Assembly (NCBI GenBank): GCA_010015805.1 | Contig: ML978121.1 | Span: forward strand, 3,038,001 to 3,102,000 | Length of the DNA: 64,000 bases | Origin: Rhizodiscina lignyota | Lineage: Eukaryota; Ascomycota; Dothideomycetes; Aulographales; Rhizodiscinaceae | Reading direction: 5' to 3' | Shown here: positions 39,850 through 50,941 of the stretch, in pieces | Layout: each line of letters opens with the position of its first letter | How positions within the stretch are numbered: the stretch's first letter is position 1 | Position numbers and translations under genes: made by a program | The notes under the pieces: model-generated | The model's input: only the letters and a program-made list of their open reading frames with translations | Databases searched by the model: none | What the model was told of the DNA's origin: nothing

Positions 39850-40434
39850 ATGCCGCCAGTTGTTCATGTGCTTGAGGGAAACGACTTTGGAGACTCCGGT
39901 GACCCAGCACTCGTCGAACGCTTTCTAAACATTCATTTATCGTTTCCCGCCGTCCTACTATTCATTGGAATTTTTGTCATATTCTCTGCTAAGCTTCTGT
40001 GTCTGAGGCTTCAAGGTCCGTGGAGATATCATTCGAGATTGCCGGATAGGAAAATACCAACATCCAAGTTGCCTGGAACCAGTCTCGACCATTATCCATC
40101 CTCATCAATGAGTACCAGCAAAGATCCAGCCCAAAACGGCTGCTGCTCGGGTGTCCGGACCGACTATGATTTGGGACCAAAGTGCCAGAAGCAGGAATTC
40201 TCCGTTCAGGACCTGTTGACACCAAGACCGCCAGCGCCTACCATTAGGAGGCACTCAGAACAACCAGACCTTCTCAGGAGTGATCAGCCGGGGAACCAAG
40301 TCATCACACACTCGACGTTTATTCGGAGAGAATCAGCACCTGCAGGTGGCGCTTTCCACGGCGAGATATGGACCGCCGATCCTTCCGGGACAAGAGCTGG
40401 TTGGCGTCGAAAGCAGTGGACAGTCATGGGCTGA
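39850..40434 (+). CDS. Hypothetical single-pass membrane protein
   Basis: One exon of 194 residues. A single hydrophobic helix is at about residues 32-52 (FPAVLLFIGIFVIFSAKLLC), with a short acidic N-terminal side and a longer basic, Pro/Ser-rich C-terminal side, probably cytosolic. The C-terminal end (THSTFIRRESAPAGGAFHGE then IWTADPSGTRAGWRRKQWTV) looks constrained rather than random. I do not recognise the family. It could be a lineage-specific gene, or one exon of a longer gene, though no splice partner is evident. Confidence 0.5.
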   Translation: MPPVVHVLEGNDFGDSGDPALVERFLNIHLSFPAVLLFIGIFVIFSAKLLCLRLQGPWRYHSRLPDRKIPTSKLPGTSLDHYPSSSMSTSKDPAQNGCCSGVRTDYDLGPKCQKQEFSVQDLLTPRPPAPTIRRHSEQPDLLRSDQPGNQVITHSTFIRRESAPAGGAFHGEIWTADPSGTRAGWRRKQWTVMG

Positions 40435-41356
40435 GAGAAAGACTGGTCGAAAAGTTGGTTTTCTTTGGCATCAACCAGGGCTCTGCCAACCTTTGACGTC
40501 CTGTCGCAAGCCGATCAAAGCGTCTCTGACAGGAGGAGGCTTCCAGACTGCAAGGTGTACGCTGCTTTGCAACGACACGGCTAAGGCGACGCGAATGCGC
40601 GCAGAACGTTCCAAGGCGCAGCGAAGGAAGTCGTGGCGTTGCCACACAACGTGCGGGAGAGCGGAAATGGCGTGGCGTTGCGGCGTCATGCTTCACCTAA
40701 ACTTTAAAATGAGGGGCGCACGTGCTAACAACCCGGTCGAATTGCTGTCTCCGCGAGCTGGACCATGGCAATTTCAAAATCCCTGCAGGGTTCGTCGATT
40801 TTAGGCGGAACGGGGGCCTAAAAGAGGCTCGCCCACCCCTTTTCGGGAAAAAGGAATATCGCCTGGCGAGCGCACAGATTAACCAGCCGGCCGGATTGGG
40901 AATTTGGGTCGCGGGTCGCTTCAGCCCAGCAATTGCATGATGCTCGTAACCTCGGTTTCACTTTCCGCTTCCAATGCGCCTTTCCAAAAATGCCTTCAGG
41001 CTATCGGACGTGACAGGAGCACAGCCTCGAATTTATCGATGCGGCCTAGACTCCGAGCAATGCCAAACGAGTCATCTACATGGGTGCCACTTTAACCCCC
41101 ATCGGAGCATTCGCCTTAAAGATCCGTGGAGGATTCGTAACAACTGGGACTCAAGCTCCCATAACTCGCTTTTCTCTCCGATGGTTGTCGTCATGTGGCG
41201 CTTTGGGAATAAAACGGTGTGCATGTTTAGCCTGGAATTACTTGACATTTTAAGGGTTGCCTAGTGTACAATACTGTCTTCTCAAGTTCTCACTGTTCAC
41301 GTCCAGTTCAACTTCTGTTCCAGGCCGTGAACCGCATATTATGTTTCTTTAAGCAA
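40435..41356. other. Intergenic (922 bp)
   Basis: Between the orphan membrane-protein gene and the dioxygenase. No supportable gene was found. Confidence 0.55.
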
Positions 41357-42538
41357 TCATAGATTACTTCGCTGACGCTGCGGCTTGTTTGTCTCCTCCC
41401 ATTTCGAGCCCTCAGCAAACGCGGGAGGCTCTTTCTCTAATGGCTTTTGCAACCAATCCACCATTCGCTGCGCGCCTTTCAGGGGATTGAGCCCATCCAC
41501 GTACCCAATGAAGGGCCGGTGCACTCTGTATCCCATCATTTCCACAATCCGATCATCGATTTCGGCAAGGCGCCTCGGGTCGACGGCAAGCATCATGTTC
41601 TCAATTGGTCGAATCTGAGGATCCCGGTCAGGTGTGGACTGATCGCTTATATCAAGTGCCACGGCGACTCACATATGGCTGGCAGTATTGTACCGTCATG
41701 CTCATCCTAGGCACAGACGTTCTGTTGTTCCCGCCGCCGTGCCACACTAGGCCTATGAAGTAACTTGAACGTCTCGTCAGAGCGCCAGGAGATTTACCGA
41801 GAGGCACGTTTGCTCCGCTGAACAGAGTCACTTACACGACGCTGCCCGCTGGGCAAACCATCGGCTTTGTTTCCTCCTCAAGTGGACGGCGCGAATCGGG
41901 CCATTTGTGGCTCCCTGGTATTACTCGCGTTGCGCCATTCTCGGCCGTGAAGTCATCGAACGCTTTTAAATCAGCAAGCTGGCCGCTTTTCAGTGTTCAC
42001 TCCGTTAGTATACCCACCAACTAGAATAGCAGTCCCAAGAGGAGGTCGCGGCCTAGGTAGATGGCAATAGCCATCATCTGCACAGCAAGATCCACGCGTT
42101 AGCTCTCGAGTCCTCCTTCCTAGTTGCAAAGGAGACTGTACCATGATGCAACGCCTGCGCCTTCTCTCCAGGGTTGATCTGAATCGTATGCAGCACCGAG
42201 ACCTGGTACCCCGGGTCCAGGAAGTAATCGTTCAGCGCGAGCACCTCCGGGAGCATGCAGTACTTGTCGAACACGCGCGTCTTGTTCAGTAGCGAGTAGA
42301 TCCGGTTGGTGTCGAGCCCTTCAAATGGATTCCTGCCGGCCTTCGGGCCTTCGCCGCTCAGCCGTCGCATCTCTGCCTTGGCGGCGGCGGCATCCTGGAG
42401 AGAGAATGCATTGCGGATGATCACATAGCCGTGGTCGAGGACGTGCTGGATGTTTGCGCGAGTCTGGGCATCCGAGGGCATAGCATGCTCAGGCTTGTCG
42501 CCAGGGAAGATTCGCGATGCTGAGCTGGTTTGGGCCAT
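41357..42538 (-). CDS. Phytanoyl-CoA dioxygenase (PhyH) family protein
   Basis: Five exons: 42538-42142, 42077-42018, 41962-41836, 41763-41673 and 41614-41357, giving 310 residues. The family text is continuous after splicing: DHGYVIIRNAFS, QALHHDDGYCHLPRPRPPLG, AFDDFTAENGATRVIPGSHK, CPAGSVVYFIGLVWHGGGNN. The iron ligands are His131 and Asp133 (HxD) and His203 (WHGGG). These are Fe(II)/2-oxoglutarate oxygenases. Fungal members range from lipid catabolism to tailoring of secondary metabolites. No biosynthetic neighbours are present, so the substrate is unknown. All four intron phases close and no break was found, although unspliced sequence looks fragmented. Confidence 0.88.
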
Positions 42539-43284
42539 TTTGGAAGTTGAATATAAATGGTTTAAGATATTCCGACGCGTCGATATAGATTGACTGCTTC
42601 TTTGTATGCCGACAGAGTTATGAATTAAACGTGGCGGGTTCTATGACAGTCAGCATGCGAGCAGACATTCGATTTATTAGATGTGTGAAAAGAGCATCGA
42701 CTAAGCGGACTTACACCACTGAGCCAATATCAGTATTCATCCCTATCGTCCACCGACTAAGTAAGGAAAGCAATTCGAAAGGTCCTACGTATTTCCCTTA
42801 AGTTCTTTTATACTATGAAGTTGGTGATTGTCCGGACATTTGTGTCAGCGTTGCTCAATGCGGGGAAATCTGGGCATAAGGCATGCATATTGTGGAGTAT
42901 GGGTCAGACTGCACAACTGGGGCAAGCCGAGGCACACTGTGAACGTCATTCACCATCAAGAGAACACAAAGTGAGAGTAATTTGGGAAAGAAGTTTTGAA
43001 TCCGAGCATGTGCTCATATTTTTGAAGGACTACCTTGAAGCGCCACGCATACATGCTCCGCTTGTCCTGAGGGTATCAATCGCCTTAAGAGTCCATTGAA
43101 AGAAAGTGTTGTGAACCCAGTTTCGCAATTAAACAATCGCAATCGCCCACAGAAACACCATCGTGATGCGCAATTTTCGTGAAATAAAGACCTGAGGTCG
43201 AGTATGAGGAGCGAGCCTATTTAGTTGCGGCTTTCCAAGTTTGGATAGTAAACGTGCAAAGCGCGCAACAGTCAGCCCGATCGC
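42539..43284. other. Intergenic (746 bp)
   Basis: The promoter side of the dioxygenase gene and 3' flank of the MARVEL gene. Nothing else seen. Confidence 0.6.
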
Positions 43285-43936
43285 TTAGACTGTCGCGGCA
43301 CCATGGTTACCACGAGAGTCACGAGAGTCACGGTTGCGGAGCTTGTGGTAGATGTAGATGCCCTGTGGATTCCCAGAATCAGTTTCACGAGAAGTAATCA
43401 TTGTGTACGAGTTGAGACATACCAGCAAAAAGCTCGCGAGCCAGAGGCAAGCTGAGATGAAGCTGAACGCCTCAGCGGCCTTCCATTCCCCGCAGTATCC
43501 GCCATGCTGGATACCACCCCAGTGGAAGACGCCACCGCAGTTCTGGCCTCTGAGGTAGTTGACAAGGATGCCGAAGGCAGCGAACCAGGCAGCGGAGATG
43601 ATGAAGTCCATGGGGTAATGGAGCATGTGAGTAAGAGTGGGTATCATCCAGATGAGCGAGAGGATGAGGGCCAGGACGGCGACAACTAGGGTGTAGATCT
43701 CACGACCATCTGAAGGTATCAGTGATCTGTATGCGCTAGGAATGAGGAATTTCAACTTACGAGGACCGGAGTGAGTATGATGGTACTGCGAGAGGAAGTA
43801 CGCCATGATACCAAGCACAACCTTAACCGTGATGTTAGTAACTGCAATAGCTAGTATCAAAGGGCAAGCAACTTACAGCAGCGCACACAAACTCGCCGAA
43901 GCGAAGGATGAGCGAGCCAACACGAGCCAAATGCAT
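43285..43936 (-). CDS. MARVEL-domain four-helix membrane protein
   Basis: Exons 43936-43877, 43821-43761, 43709-43423 and 43362-43285 give 161 residues. Four hydrophobic segments fit a MARVEL fold: the first around ILRFGEFVCAAVVLGIMAYF, then YTLVVAVLALILSLIWMIP, FIISAAWFAAFGILVNYL and FSFISACLWLASFLLGIYIY. A CGG/CGEWK loop lies between helices 3 and 4. Fungal MARVEL proteins sit in the plasma membrane or secretory pathway, and their roles are mostly unknown. The tail repeats DSR (RNRDSRDSRGN). Introns 2 (51 bp) and 3 (60 bp) are both stop-free and divisible by three. Confidence 0.85.
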
Positions 43937-45068
43937 GATGCCTTGCTATTTAGCTATTGGTGTAACTTGCAGGGAGTTTTGGAGATGAGGGCTGGTGAGA
44001 AGAGTCGAGGTCGGCAATTTGGTGTTGAAGAGTGGAAGAAGAGAGGAAGAAGAACGTAGTTACCTTGGGCACTATTTATATCGGGTGCCGTCCTTGTTTG
44101 CGCGCGCTGCCTAACAAACTTTCGCGTAACACCAGTATGACGTCTTCCATTCGCAAGGCACCAAACTTTGATGACGCGCATTGAGCGCAAGGCGTGCTTA
44201 ATATTGCATGTGCAAATTACTCCATATTCGCGTCGTTGCGATGACTTCACCACGCACAGACCTTGCAATGGTGTCCAAAAGTGTTATCATTCGACATGTC
44301 AAATGTAACGAAACTATACCTCACAAACGTCGAAGACTACCAACAAGTGAAGCCTAGCTTCGACTTTTGGCAAGAAGAGTGATTCGATCGGCCGCACCGC
44401 TTGGGAAGGGCATTGCTTAGTCCTTGCATGAATTGCACGAATTGCACGACGTCGAAATGTCGTCCAGGCCATGGCTCTAGCTCTGCCTTTAAAGACCCAA
44501 GGTATATCACACAGCAAATCACCAGTGCTCTTTTAAAAGTGTGCTTGCATAATGTTCTCATGCATGCCCAATCCTGAGTGACCAGCACATGCCTCTAGGG
44601 GAAGGAGCAGCCCACGAGACCAACATCTTGACGTTAGAAGTCATAAGACTCCTCGAAATGTGTACAGCAGCGATTTGCAAGCGCTTGTGGTCGCGCAGAG
44701 ATAATGAGAGCCGAGTGGTTGGCACCACATGGACATCCTGAATGGAGTGAAGCGCTGAGAAAAACAGGAAATTGGGAGATGAGGTTGCTCGCGCGCTGGC
44801 TTCTCCACTTCTGAAACAGGCTAGCGGCTCCTCTCCCGATCCTGGCTTCCATATCGGAGAGGTAAGGCTTCAATTGTAGATCAACTTGGAATCCATCCAA
44901 CAAGAATTAATGCAAGAATTTTAATTTCGATTGTGCCGATGAAAGTCTAACTATTCGCCAGCGACGATGCCTGCCTTTTCCTTTCCCTCAAAGTCAGGAG
45001 GCATTCAAAGATTTGGTTTCGGTCCTGATTGAAGTCTTAGTGCTGGATTCTCATCTATCTGAAATAGT
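43937..45068. other. Intergenic (1.13 kb)
   Basis: Upstream of the MARVEL gene and downstream of the AhpD-like gene. No supportable gene. Confidence 0.55.
44073..44080 (-). promoter_or_regulatory. Candidate TATA box of the MARVEL gene
   Basis: TATAAATA on the minus strand, 137 bp before the ATG. Assigned by sequence and distance only. Confidence 0.4.
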
Positions 45069-45707
45069 TTAATTCGGACCCGTTGAATTGGCCTCTCCGA
45101 CGTCGAGAGCGACCAGGAATCTGCTCACGCAGTTGTACGCGGCAATGGTCGCCGTGAGCTCAATCACTTCCCGCTCGGAGAACAAGCTCTTGATCTTGCT
45201 GAAGACGGCATCGGATACCTCTACGTCCTTTGTCATGGCATCTGCGTACGCCATGACCGCCGCGTGCTTCTCGTCCAAAGGCCCGCTGCCCAGAGGTTGG
45301 TTCTGTGTAGGTGGAGCAGTCTTGACGTAGTTGATGCCCTCGTCGTTGACCTCTCCCGCATCCTTCAATATCGGGGCATGAGCATTCCACTCGAACCACG
45401 CCTTGTTCAGTACGGCAACTCGGCTAATGGCAATTTCGCGGATTGAAGCATTGAGAGAATTCTTCGTTCGAACGGCACCTAGCAATGCGTTCCTGTCATT
45501 TCGTTAATTGAATTATCATGACACATGTCAATATACACATAGAAGCAGAGGTACATACCAACCACCTGCAATTGGAGGGGCGTGCAGGAGGGCAAGATCG
45601 AGAGCTATGAGTCCCCTCGGTCCACGTCTTGCCTTGACGGCCTCGAGAGTCGCCTTATCCTCCTCCGAGGTGAAGTTCGGTGGGTTGTCAGTGTACGGCA
45701 AACGCAT
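45069..45707 (-). CDS. AhpD-like / carboxymuconolactone decarboxylase family protein
   Basis: Exons 45707-45559 and 45492-45069 give 190 residues. The spliced text reads GLIALDLALLHAPPIAGGWN followed by ALLGAVRTKNSLNASIREIA, the usual CMD/AhpD helix pair. It continues LNKAWFEWNAHAPI, DAMTKDVEVSDAVFSKIKSL and REVIELTATIAAYNCVSRFL. The CxxC pair of peroxidase-active AhpD is absent at the usual site, as in many fungal members, so redox activity is not supported. The role is unknown; relatives act on lactones or as small redox proteins. It diverges from bmt6 over 262 bp. Confidence 0.87.
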
Positions 45708-45969
45708 GGCTGAGGCAGATTTTCTATTACAGAGTACTTTTGATCAATTTCTGAGATTCAACAAGAGGTTTCCGTCTTTAATCCGTCAGACTTCTTCTGG
45801 GAGGGGTAAGTATTTAACCTCTCTGCGTTATCGATAAAAGCTCTCCCATCGCTGTGGAGGGGCTCGGGCCGGAGAGCTTCGGTGCTGAATCAGTGCGCCT
45901 TCGAACGAAAACCAGCGGGAGTTGACTGTCCGCTGTTTTCTGATCTCCTTAACTCCTGCGAGATCGGCC
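45708..45969. promoter_or_regulatory. Bidirectional promoter, AhpD-like / bmt6 (262 bp)
   Basis: The space between two outward-facing start codons. The + strand frame is open from 45922, but the ATG at 45970 has the better context (GGCCATGGC). Confidence 0.55.
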
Positions 45970-47118
45970 ATGGCACCGCGGAAAGGAGGCAGTAAAACGA
46001 AGAACCCCGTTAAATCCAATAGTGCAAAATCAAAGAAAGGCGCTAGTGTTTCTGGTGAGAAGGAAGCGGAGAATTTGAAAAGAGTCCCGGTGGGCCTCCA
46101 GCAGCTTCTCCTGAATATTTTTCGAGACTCTTTCCCAGCAACAATCGGCTCAGACATCTCGACAACACTCCAGGAGATCAAGCAACATCTATACAATCGT
46201 GACTTCCAGAAGGCGTTTGGGCAGAAAGAGTATCTCGAGGCTTATGCTGTGCGATGGTCTCCAAGTCGGGCGCTCTGTTATGCCGAAATCTTCAAGGACA
46301 TTCTGCCATTGATAGACGGAGCTTGTGATGATAGTGAAAATGGAGGAACCATTGCGATCACCTGCTTGGGAGGAGGTGCAGGTGCCGAGATTGTGGGTCT
46401 TGCTGCAATTGTGAAGAATCTATCAGATTTGGTCAACGAAGGCCAGGATGCTGAACCCCAAGGAGAGCGATGCAAAAGCATGTATGTTCGCACAATTGAC
46501 ATTGCGGATTGGTCAGCCATTATAAACTCTCTTGTTTCGGGCATCACCACTCCTCCTCCTCTGTCTGCGTATGCATCAGCATCTGCCAAAGCTTCCAATG
46601 CGGCATTAGTCGAGGCTCCGCAATTCACAGTCTCCGCCATGCAGGCCGACTTGCTCTCCATGGATGCATCAGAGCTACAAAAGGCGCTATCTGGGGCTTC
46701 TCTCGTTACCCTCATGTTCACACTGAACGAGCTGTACACAACTTCGATACCTCTCGCCCAGAAGTTCCTGGCGAATCTCACCGCAGCTGTGCAGCCAGGA
46801 ACACTGCTACTCGTCGCAGACAGCCCTGGTAGTTATTCCACAGTAACTCTCAATGGGAAGGAGAAGAAGTACCCTATGCATTGGTTACTTGATCACACAC
46901 TGCTTAAAGCTGGGAAAGAGAAGAGGTCTGATACAGATCAAGACTCAGAGCAACAAGGTGTAACATCTGAGAGCAAAAGTACTGAGTCTACTTCTGAAAG
47001 AGCATGGGAGAAGCTCAAGACATGTGAATCTATCTGGTTCAGATTGCCCGAGGGATTGAAATACCCGATACCGCTGGAAAACATGCGTTATCAGCTCCAC
47101 CTGTATCGCAAGATATGA
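45970..47118 (+). CDS. bmt6: 25S rRNA uridine-N3 methyltransferase Bmt6
   Basis: One exon of 382 residues. A basic start (MAPRKGGSKTKNPVKSNSAK) is followed by the fungal methyltransferase domain: VGLQQLLLNIFRDSFP, LQEIKQHLYNRDFQKAFGQK, YLEAYAVRWSPSRALCYAEI, the SAM-binding loop TCLGGGAGAEIVGLAA, and LVTLMFTLNELYTTSIPLAQ. In yeast Bmt6 makes m3U2843 in 25S rRNA, in the nucleolus. It ends 65 bp from the end of the convergent OB-fold gene, so the 3' ends probably overlap. Confidence 0.9.
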   Translation: MAPRKGGSKTKNPVKSNSAKSKKGASVSGEKEAENLKRVPVGLQQLLLNIFRDSFPATIGSDISTTLQEIKQHLYNRDFQKAFGQKEYLEAYAVRWSPSRALCYAEIFKDILPLIDGACDDSENGGTIAITCLGGGAGAEIVGLAAIVKNLSDLVNEGQDAEPQGERCKSMYVRTIDIADWSAIINSLVSGITTPPPLSAYASASAKASNAALVEAPQFTVSAMQADLLSMDASELQKALSGASLVTLMFTLNELYTTSIPLAQKFLANLTAAVQPGTLLLVADSPGSYSTVTLNGKEKKYPMHWLLDHTLLKAGKEKRSDTDQDSEQQGVTSESKSTESTSERAWEKLKTCESIWFRLPEGLKYPIPLENMRYQLHLYRKI

Positions 47119-47183
47119 GAAAACATTTCAGCAAATTGCAATTTCCCATAAGCAAGCGGGATGGCCTCGTTCAAAGGAAGTCT

Positions 47184-48786
47184 TCACGCATGGACTTCCC
47201 AAATGCAGAGTCGGCCTACGTTTCCTTCCGCTTCTTCCGCTGCCCAACCGAAGACAAGATTTACGCGGAGAAACAGCAGTCTCTGCTCGATAGTTCTCAG
47301 CTCTTCAGTTGAAGTAGCAACTAGCTCGCTTGTCGTACGCCCGAGGAGCTGCTCCCATGCTCGCGTACTGACAATGAGCTTTCCGCCGGTAGTAGTCCCG
47401 GTTTCATCGATCAGGGGGCCGAGCAAGCGTGGATTGATTCGGAGCGCGACCTGTTTCTCGCATTGCTTGCATTTTGTCGATACCAAGTTGGCGAAGAGGG
47501 GCACGCCACAGCATTCATTGCAGAGGAGCATATTTCTGCGCTCGTATTTCACAATGTTCAGCTCCATGATGATCGCGGAGAGATATCCCATGAATCGCTC
47601 TCCTGGAGCAGCCCTTGCGAACTCGTCAAGGTCACCGAGAGTCCAGAGGACCCGCTGAGGAGACATCAGTGCCGCTTCGAAATCGAAGATGTCTTGGGGA
47701 AACTCTGGATTGGTGTGCTCCCTGCGAGTAATGCGTTGCGCAAATCCTCGGAGCCACTCCGCATCCTCGATACTCGGATCAACATCAACGCATGTGCTGG
47801 CATTCAACGAAATCCACGCTTTGCGGTCGATGCGCCATCCTGGGCTTGTGAAGAGCAGGATAGTCTGCGAGGTTTTCCAAGCTGTCACAGAGACGGTGGT
47901 TGGGCCCCAGAGCGTGAACGTTGCCTCGGCAGTATGATCGAAGACTCCAACACTCACGACGTCATTCTCGAGACCTTTCTTGTTCGTCACTGCATAGCGT
48001 CAGAGAGAAACGTCTCCACGTATGAGTTGATGAGCGCAATTGACTGATCTTCACCTTTCTTCCGTCCTCCGATCCACTTCACAGCGACCAAAATTCTTGA
48101 GCCAACGATATCATATCCTCCATCAATGAAGTTCTTCAGGGTGATCAAGTCGCGTAATGGACGACCTGGCCGATATCCGAGCGGCGCTTTGCACAGGTTG
48201 CCATCGTCACTCGCCTCATGCAACATCAAATGGCACCCGCGATCACGTTCTGGGAAGATGGAGGTGAAAAGCGGCGCAGTTGATGACGTAAATGTACCAT
48301 GTTCACTGTTAGATATATGCGATGTCCATATCGTGACGAGGTGACCGAGTCGGAGCGCGGGCAGCGGGTTCGCGTACCAAAGGCGGATCTATTTCACGCC
48401 TCAGACGCGTTAATTACGCTATGAACAGAAAGACAACTCACTGTGAGTGCGCCAGTATCGTCTTTGATGATCATCTTGACGCATCCTTTCGCTGCACGAG
48501 GCCTTTTGCTCGGAGTCTGCTGGTCGAAGAAATTCACGATTCGGCCCATGAACGTGCGACAACCAGGGCCGGGGATGAGGTCACTTATATCGACATCATC
48601 GTACTCCTGCGGTGGGTTCCAAGTCTTTTCGATAGTGGAGGGGCGATGTACTTGCTTTTCGGCTTCAGTGAAGCCATCGCCAGGTTCTGGAGGCTGCTGG
48701 ACAGCAGCAGGACGTGCTTCATGCGCCGCTTTTGAAGGTGCAGCAGGCTGGAAGAACGACTGAATTGAAGGTGACTGAGGCGCCAT
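47184..48786 (-). CDS. OB-fold nucleic-acid-binding protein with zinc ribbon and PIP-box-like N-terminus
   Basis: Exons 48786-48442, 48388-48055 and 47989-47184 give 494 residues. Residues 4-12 (QSPSIQSFF) resemble a PCNA-interacting PIP box, with Ser in place of the first Gln. A first OB-like beta barrel reads CVKMIIKDDTGALTIRLWYA. A second reads ENDVVSVGVFDHTAEATFTL then WGPTTVS. A third C-terminal segment has a CxxC-x13-CxxC zinc ribbon (Cys383, 386, 400, 403) inside the fold, as in RPA70 domain C. Multiple OB folds plus zinc suggest single-stranded DNA binding in replication, repair or telomere/meiosis work, similar in layout to RPA70, MEIOB or SHLD2. I cannot name the orthologue. Confidence 0.72.
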
Positions 48787-49235
48787 AATTGATGGTTACA
48801 TAACACAAGGAGTTGCGTTGTGATGAATTAGTTGCTGGCTTGTGAGGTTGACGCGTTTGAAGGCAGGAGCGATGCGACTTTCTGCAGACTGCAGTAGTAC
48901 CTACCTAACTTCACTACGAGCGCAAAGCTACACATACGTGAGCAACAGATAATATTTTGAATTATGCATCTTCAGAAAGGACTGTATTGTCTTCGTTGTT
49001 ATGAAACGAGCGCATAATTATCGCAATTTGATTTTAGCTGCATCTCCTTTCAGTTCCAATTTCGATGAAAGGTCCTCATTGCATATTCTCCTCATACCGC
49101 AGTACCATTGAATCCATCAAGCGAACAAACCAAGACTGAAAACCATTTTCCTACCCATGTTGAAGAGAGCAGAATCCCCATCGAGGCACAACTGAAGTTG
49201 AATTCAAAGGTCAAGTCACTACATAAATTGTGGAA
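48787..49235. other. Intergenic (449 bp)
   Basis: Promoter of the OB-fold gene and 3' flank of ino1. Nothing else seen. Confidence 0.6.
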
Positions 49236-50941
49236 CTAGAAAAGCTTGTGCTCGAGGGTCATGTCGGATTCAGGCTCAAGTCCAACACAGGCGCGGAAGA
49301 TGTTCGTCAAGGCAGCACGCTGCTTGGCGAGAGCATTGACGACAGGAGTTCCCGGAGGCGTCAAGGGCGCCTGGTTTCAATCAGCAAGTTAACAAGAACA
49401 GGGCAGTGCAGCATAACTAACCTTGAGCATATAGCTGAGAACGCTCAGAACGCTGTGGAAGCCTGCATAATCCGCTTCCGACTGAGCCTTCCACTGGACG
49501 CGGGTCATCATCTCCGTAACCAGGACAAGGTCAATGATCAGGGGCGACGCAAGCAGAGAGTCCTCGCAGACGTTGAAGATCGAAATGGTCTGATGGCCAC
49601 CCATGAAGATCTCGGCATAGTATTCGTCCAAGGCACGCTTGTTATCGCCCACAGCAGGCATGTACTTGATGACGACAGTGTGATCGGGATGCTCGCCCTC
49701 CTTGTAGAGCACGGTGTTGGCGGCAACCATATCATCCACGACGTTGGACTTGGAGATCTCCTTGCTGCGGAATTGCTTGTAGGAGTTCAAGTTCAAGCCG
49801 TCATTGTTGCCAAGGTGGTTGTAGCTGGCAATGGAGGTGAGTTTGATACCTGCATTGATGAGGAAGTCCACAAGAGCAGATTTCATCTTGGTCTGGCCGG
49901 ACTTGAAGTCATCACCACCGATGAAGGCGCCATGCTTCTCCGCCAGCTTGACTGCACCAGGGACGAAGGTGTTCTGGGGCGAGCCGTTGATGAATGGGGT
50001 TCCTTCGAGAATACAGGCGACAGCAAAGACTGTAGAGGGAGAAATTTCCTCGTGGCCAGCCTCAATTGACTTCAAGAGGTTCTCATCGGTATCATTGACA
50101 CCTTCGATGATGTCGGCATAGCGCTCCGTATTTGCGGTCCACAGAACAATGACCTTGTCCAAGTCATTTGCGGCCTTGAAATCGCTTCACAGGAGGTCAG
50201 TTTCGTGACAGGAGAAGGGATTCGAGACACTCACCGGATATCTTTGCGAATGTGGTCCACATGATCCATGCAAGCCTTTGAACCCGGAATCAAGTTGTCG
50301 GCGCGGCCTTCTTGGTTGGCAGCAATGAAGTCAGGGTAGTAAATGCTGGGCAATGGCTTGATTGTAGCCATCTCCTTGCGCACGAGGCTCTTCAAGCTCG
50401 GTTCGAGCACCTGAGCACGATCCATGGCAGCAGCCAAGTCCAGTCCGCTGAGATCCCAGCCACCAATGACAAGGTCGTTAGGATGGACCATGGGGACCAA
50501 GTTGTGGAACGGAATGTTGATCTCCTTGTCGGTCTTCGCGTCGGTACCGAGTTTGACGGTGGACGCCATGATGACTGAGCCATAGTAGTTGGCAGCTTGA
50601 GTACCTTCACGAGTATCCCAGACCAGTCCACGGCGGTTGGCGAGAATACCAGCAGTTACAGTAGAACCGTTGTTACCACCCAAGCCTACGAGCATCACAC
50701 CGGTTTTTGGCAGCTTACGGTCGACCTTGAAGTCGTACACAGTCTCCTTTGGCGTGGCGACAAACTTACCGTTCTCTCCAGTTGAAATTGACGTGGTGCG
50801 GTAGGTGTACTTGCTCCTGATTTCTTCGTCCGTGTAGACGACATTGGGAGAGTTCACCACGAAGAGATCGTCACGAGCCTGGGAGACAACACCAGCTCCA
50901 TTTGCCCCATTTGGATAGCGTTCTTCAGCGTGAGGTGCCAT
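49236..50941 (-). CDS. ino1: Inositol-3-phosphate synthase
   Basis: Exons 50941-50235, 50184-49422 and 49370-49236 give 534 residues, the usual length. The NAD-binding loop [11 protein letters not shown] is at ~86-96. Other family text includes [100 protein letters not shown], and the C-terminal [20 protein letters not shown]. The enzyme converts glucose 6-phosphate to inositol 3-phosphate in the cytosol, the first step of inositol and phosphatidylinositol synthesis. Yeast INO1 is regulated by inositol; no clear element was found upstream here. Confidence 0.97.

Noticed and set aside
41740-41850. Apparent frameshift in the dioxygenase gene
   Set aside because: Using the acceptor TTCAAG at 41764 restores the frame (SVVYFIGLVWHGGG), so the gene looks intact.
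41357-45707. Secondary-metabolite cluster around the dioxygenase and AhpD-like genes
   Set aside because: No polyketide synthase, peptide synthetase, terpene cyclase, P450 or cluster regulator is present nearby.
49230-50069. 279-codon + strand frame opposite ino1
   Set aside because: It lies entirely antisense to inositol-phosphate synthase exons, whose codon pattern creates the open frame.
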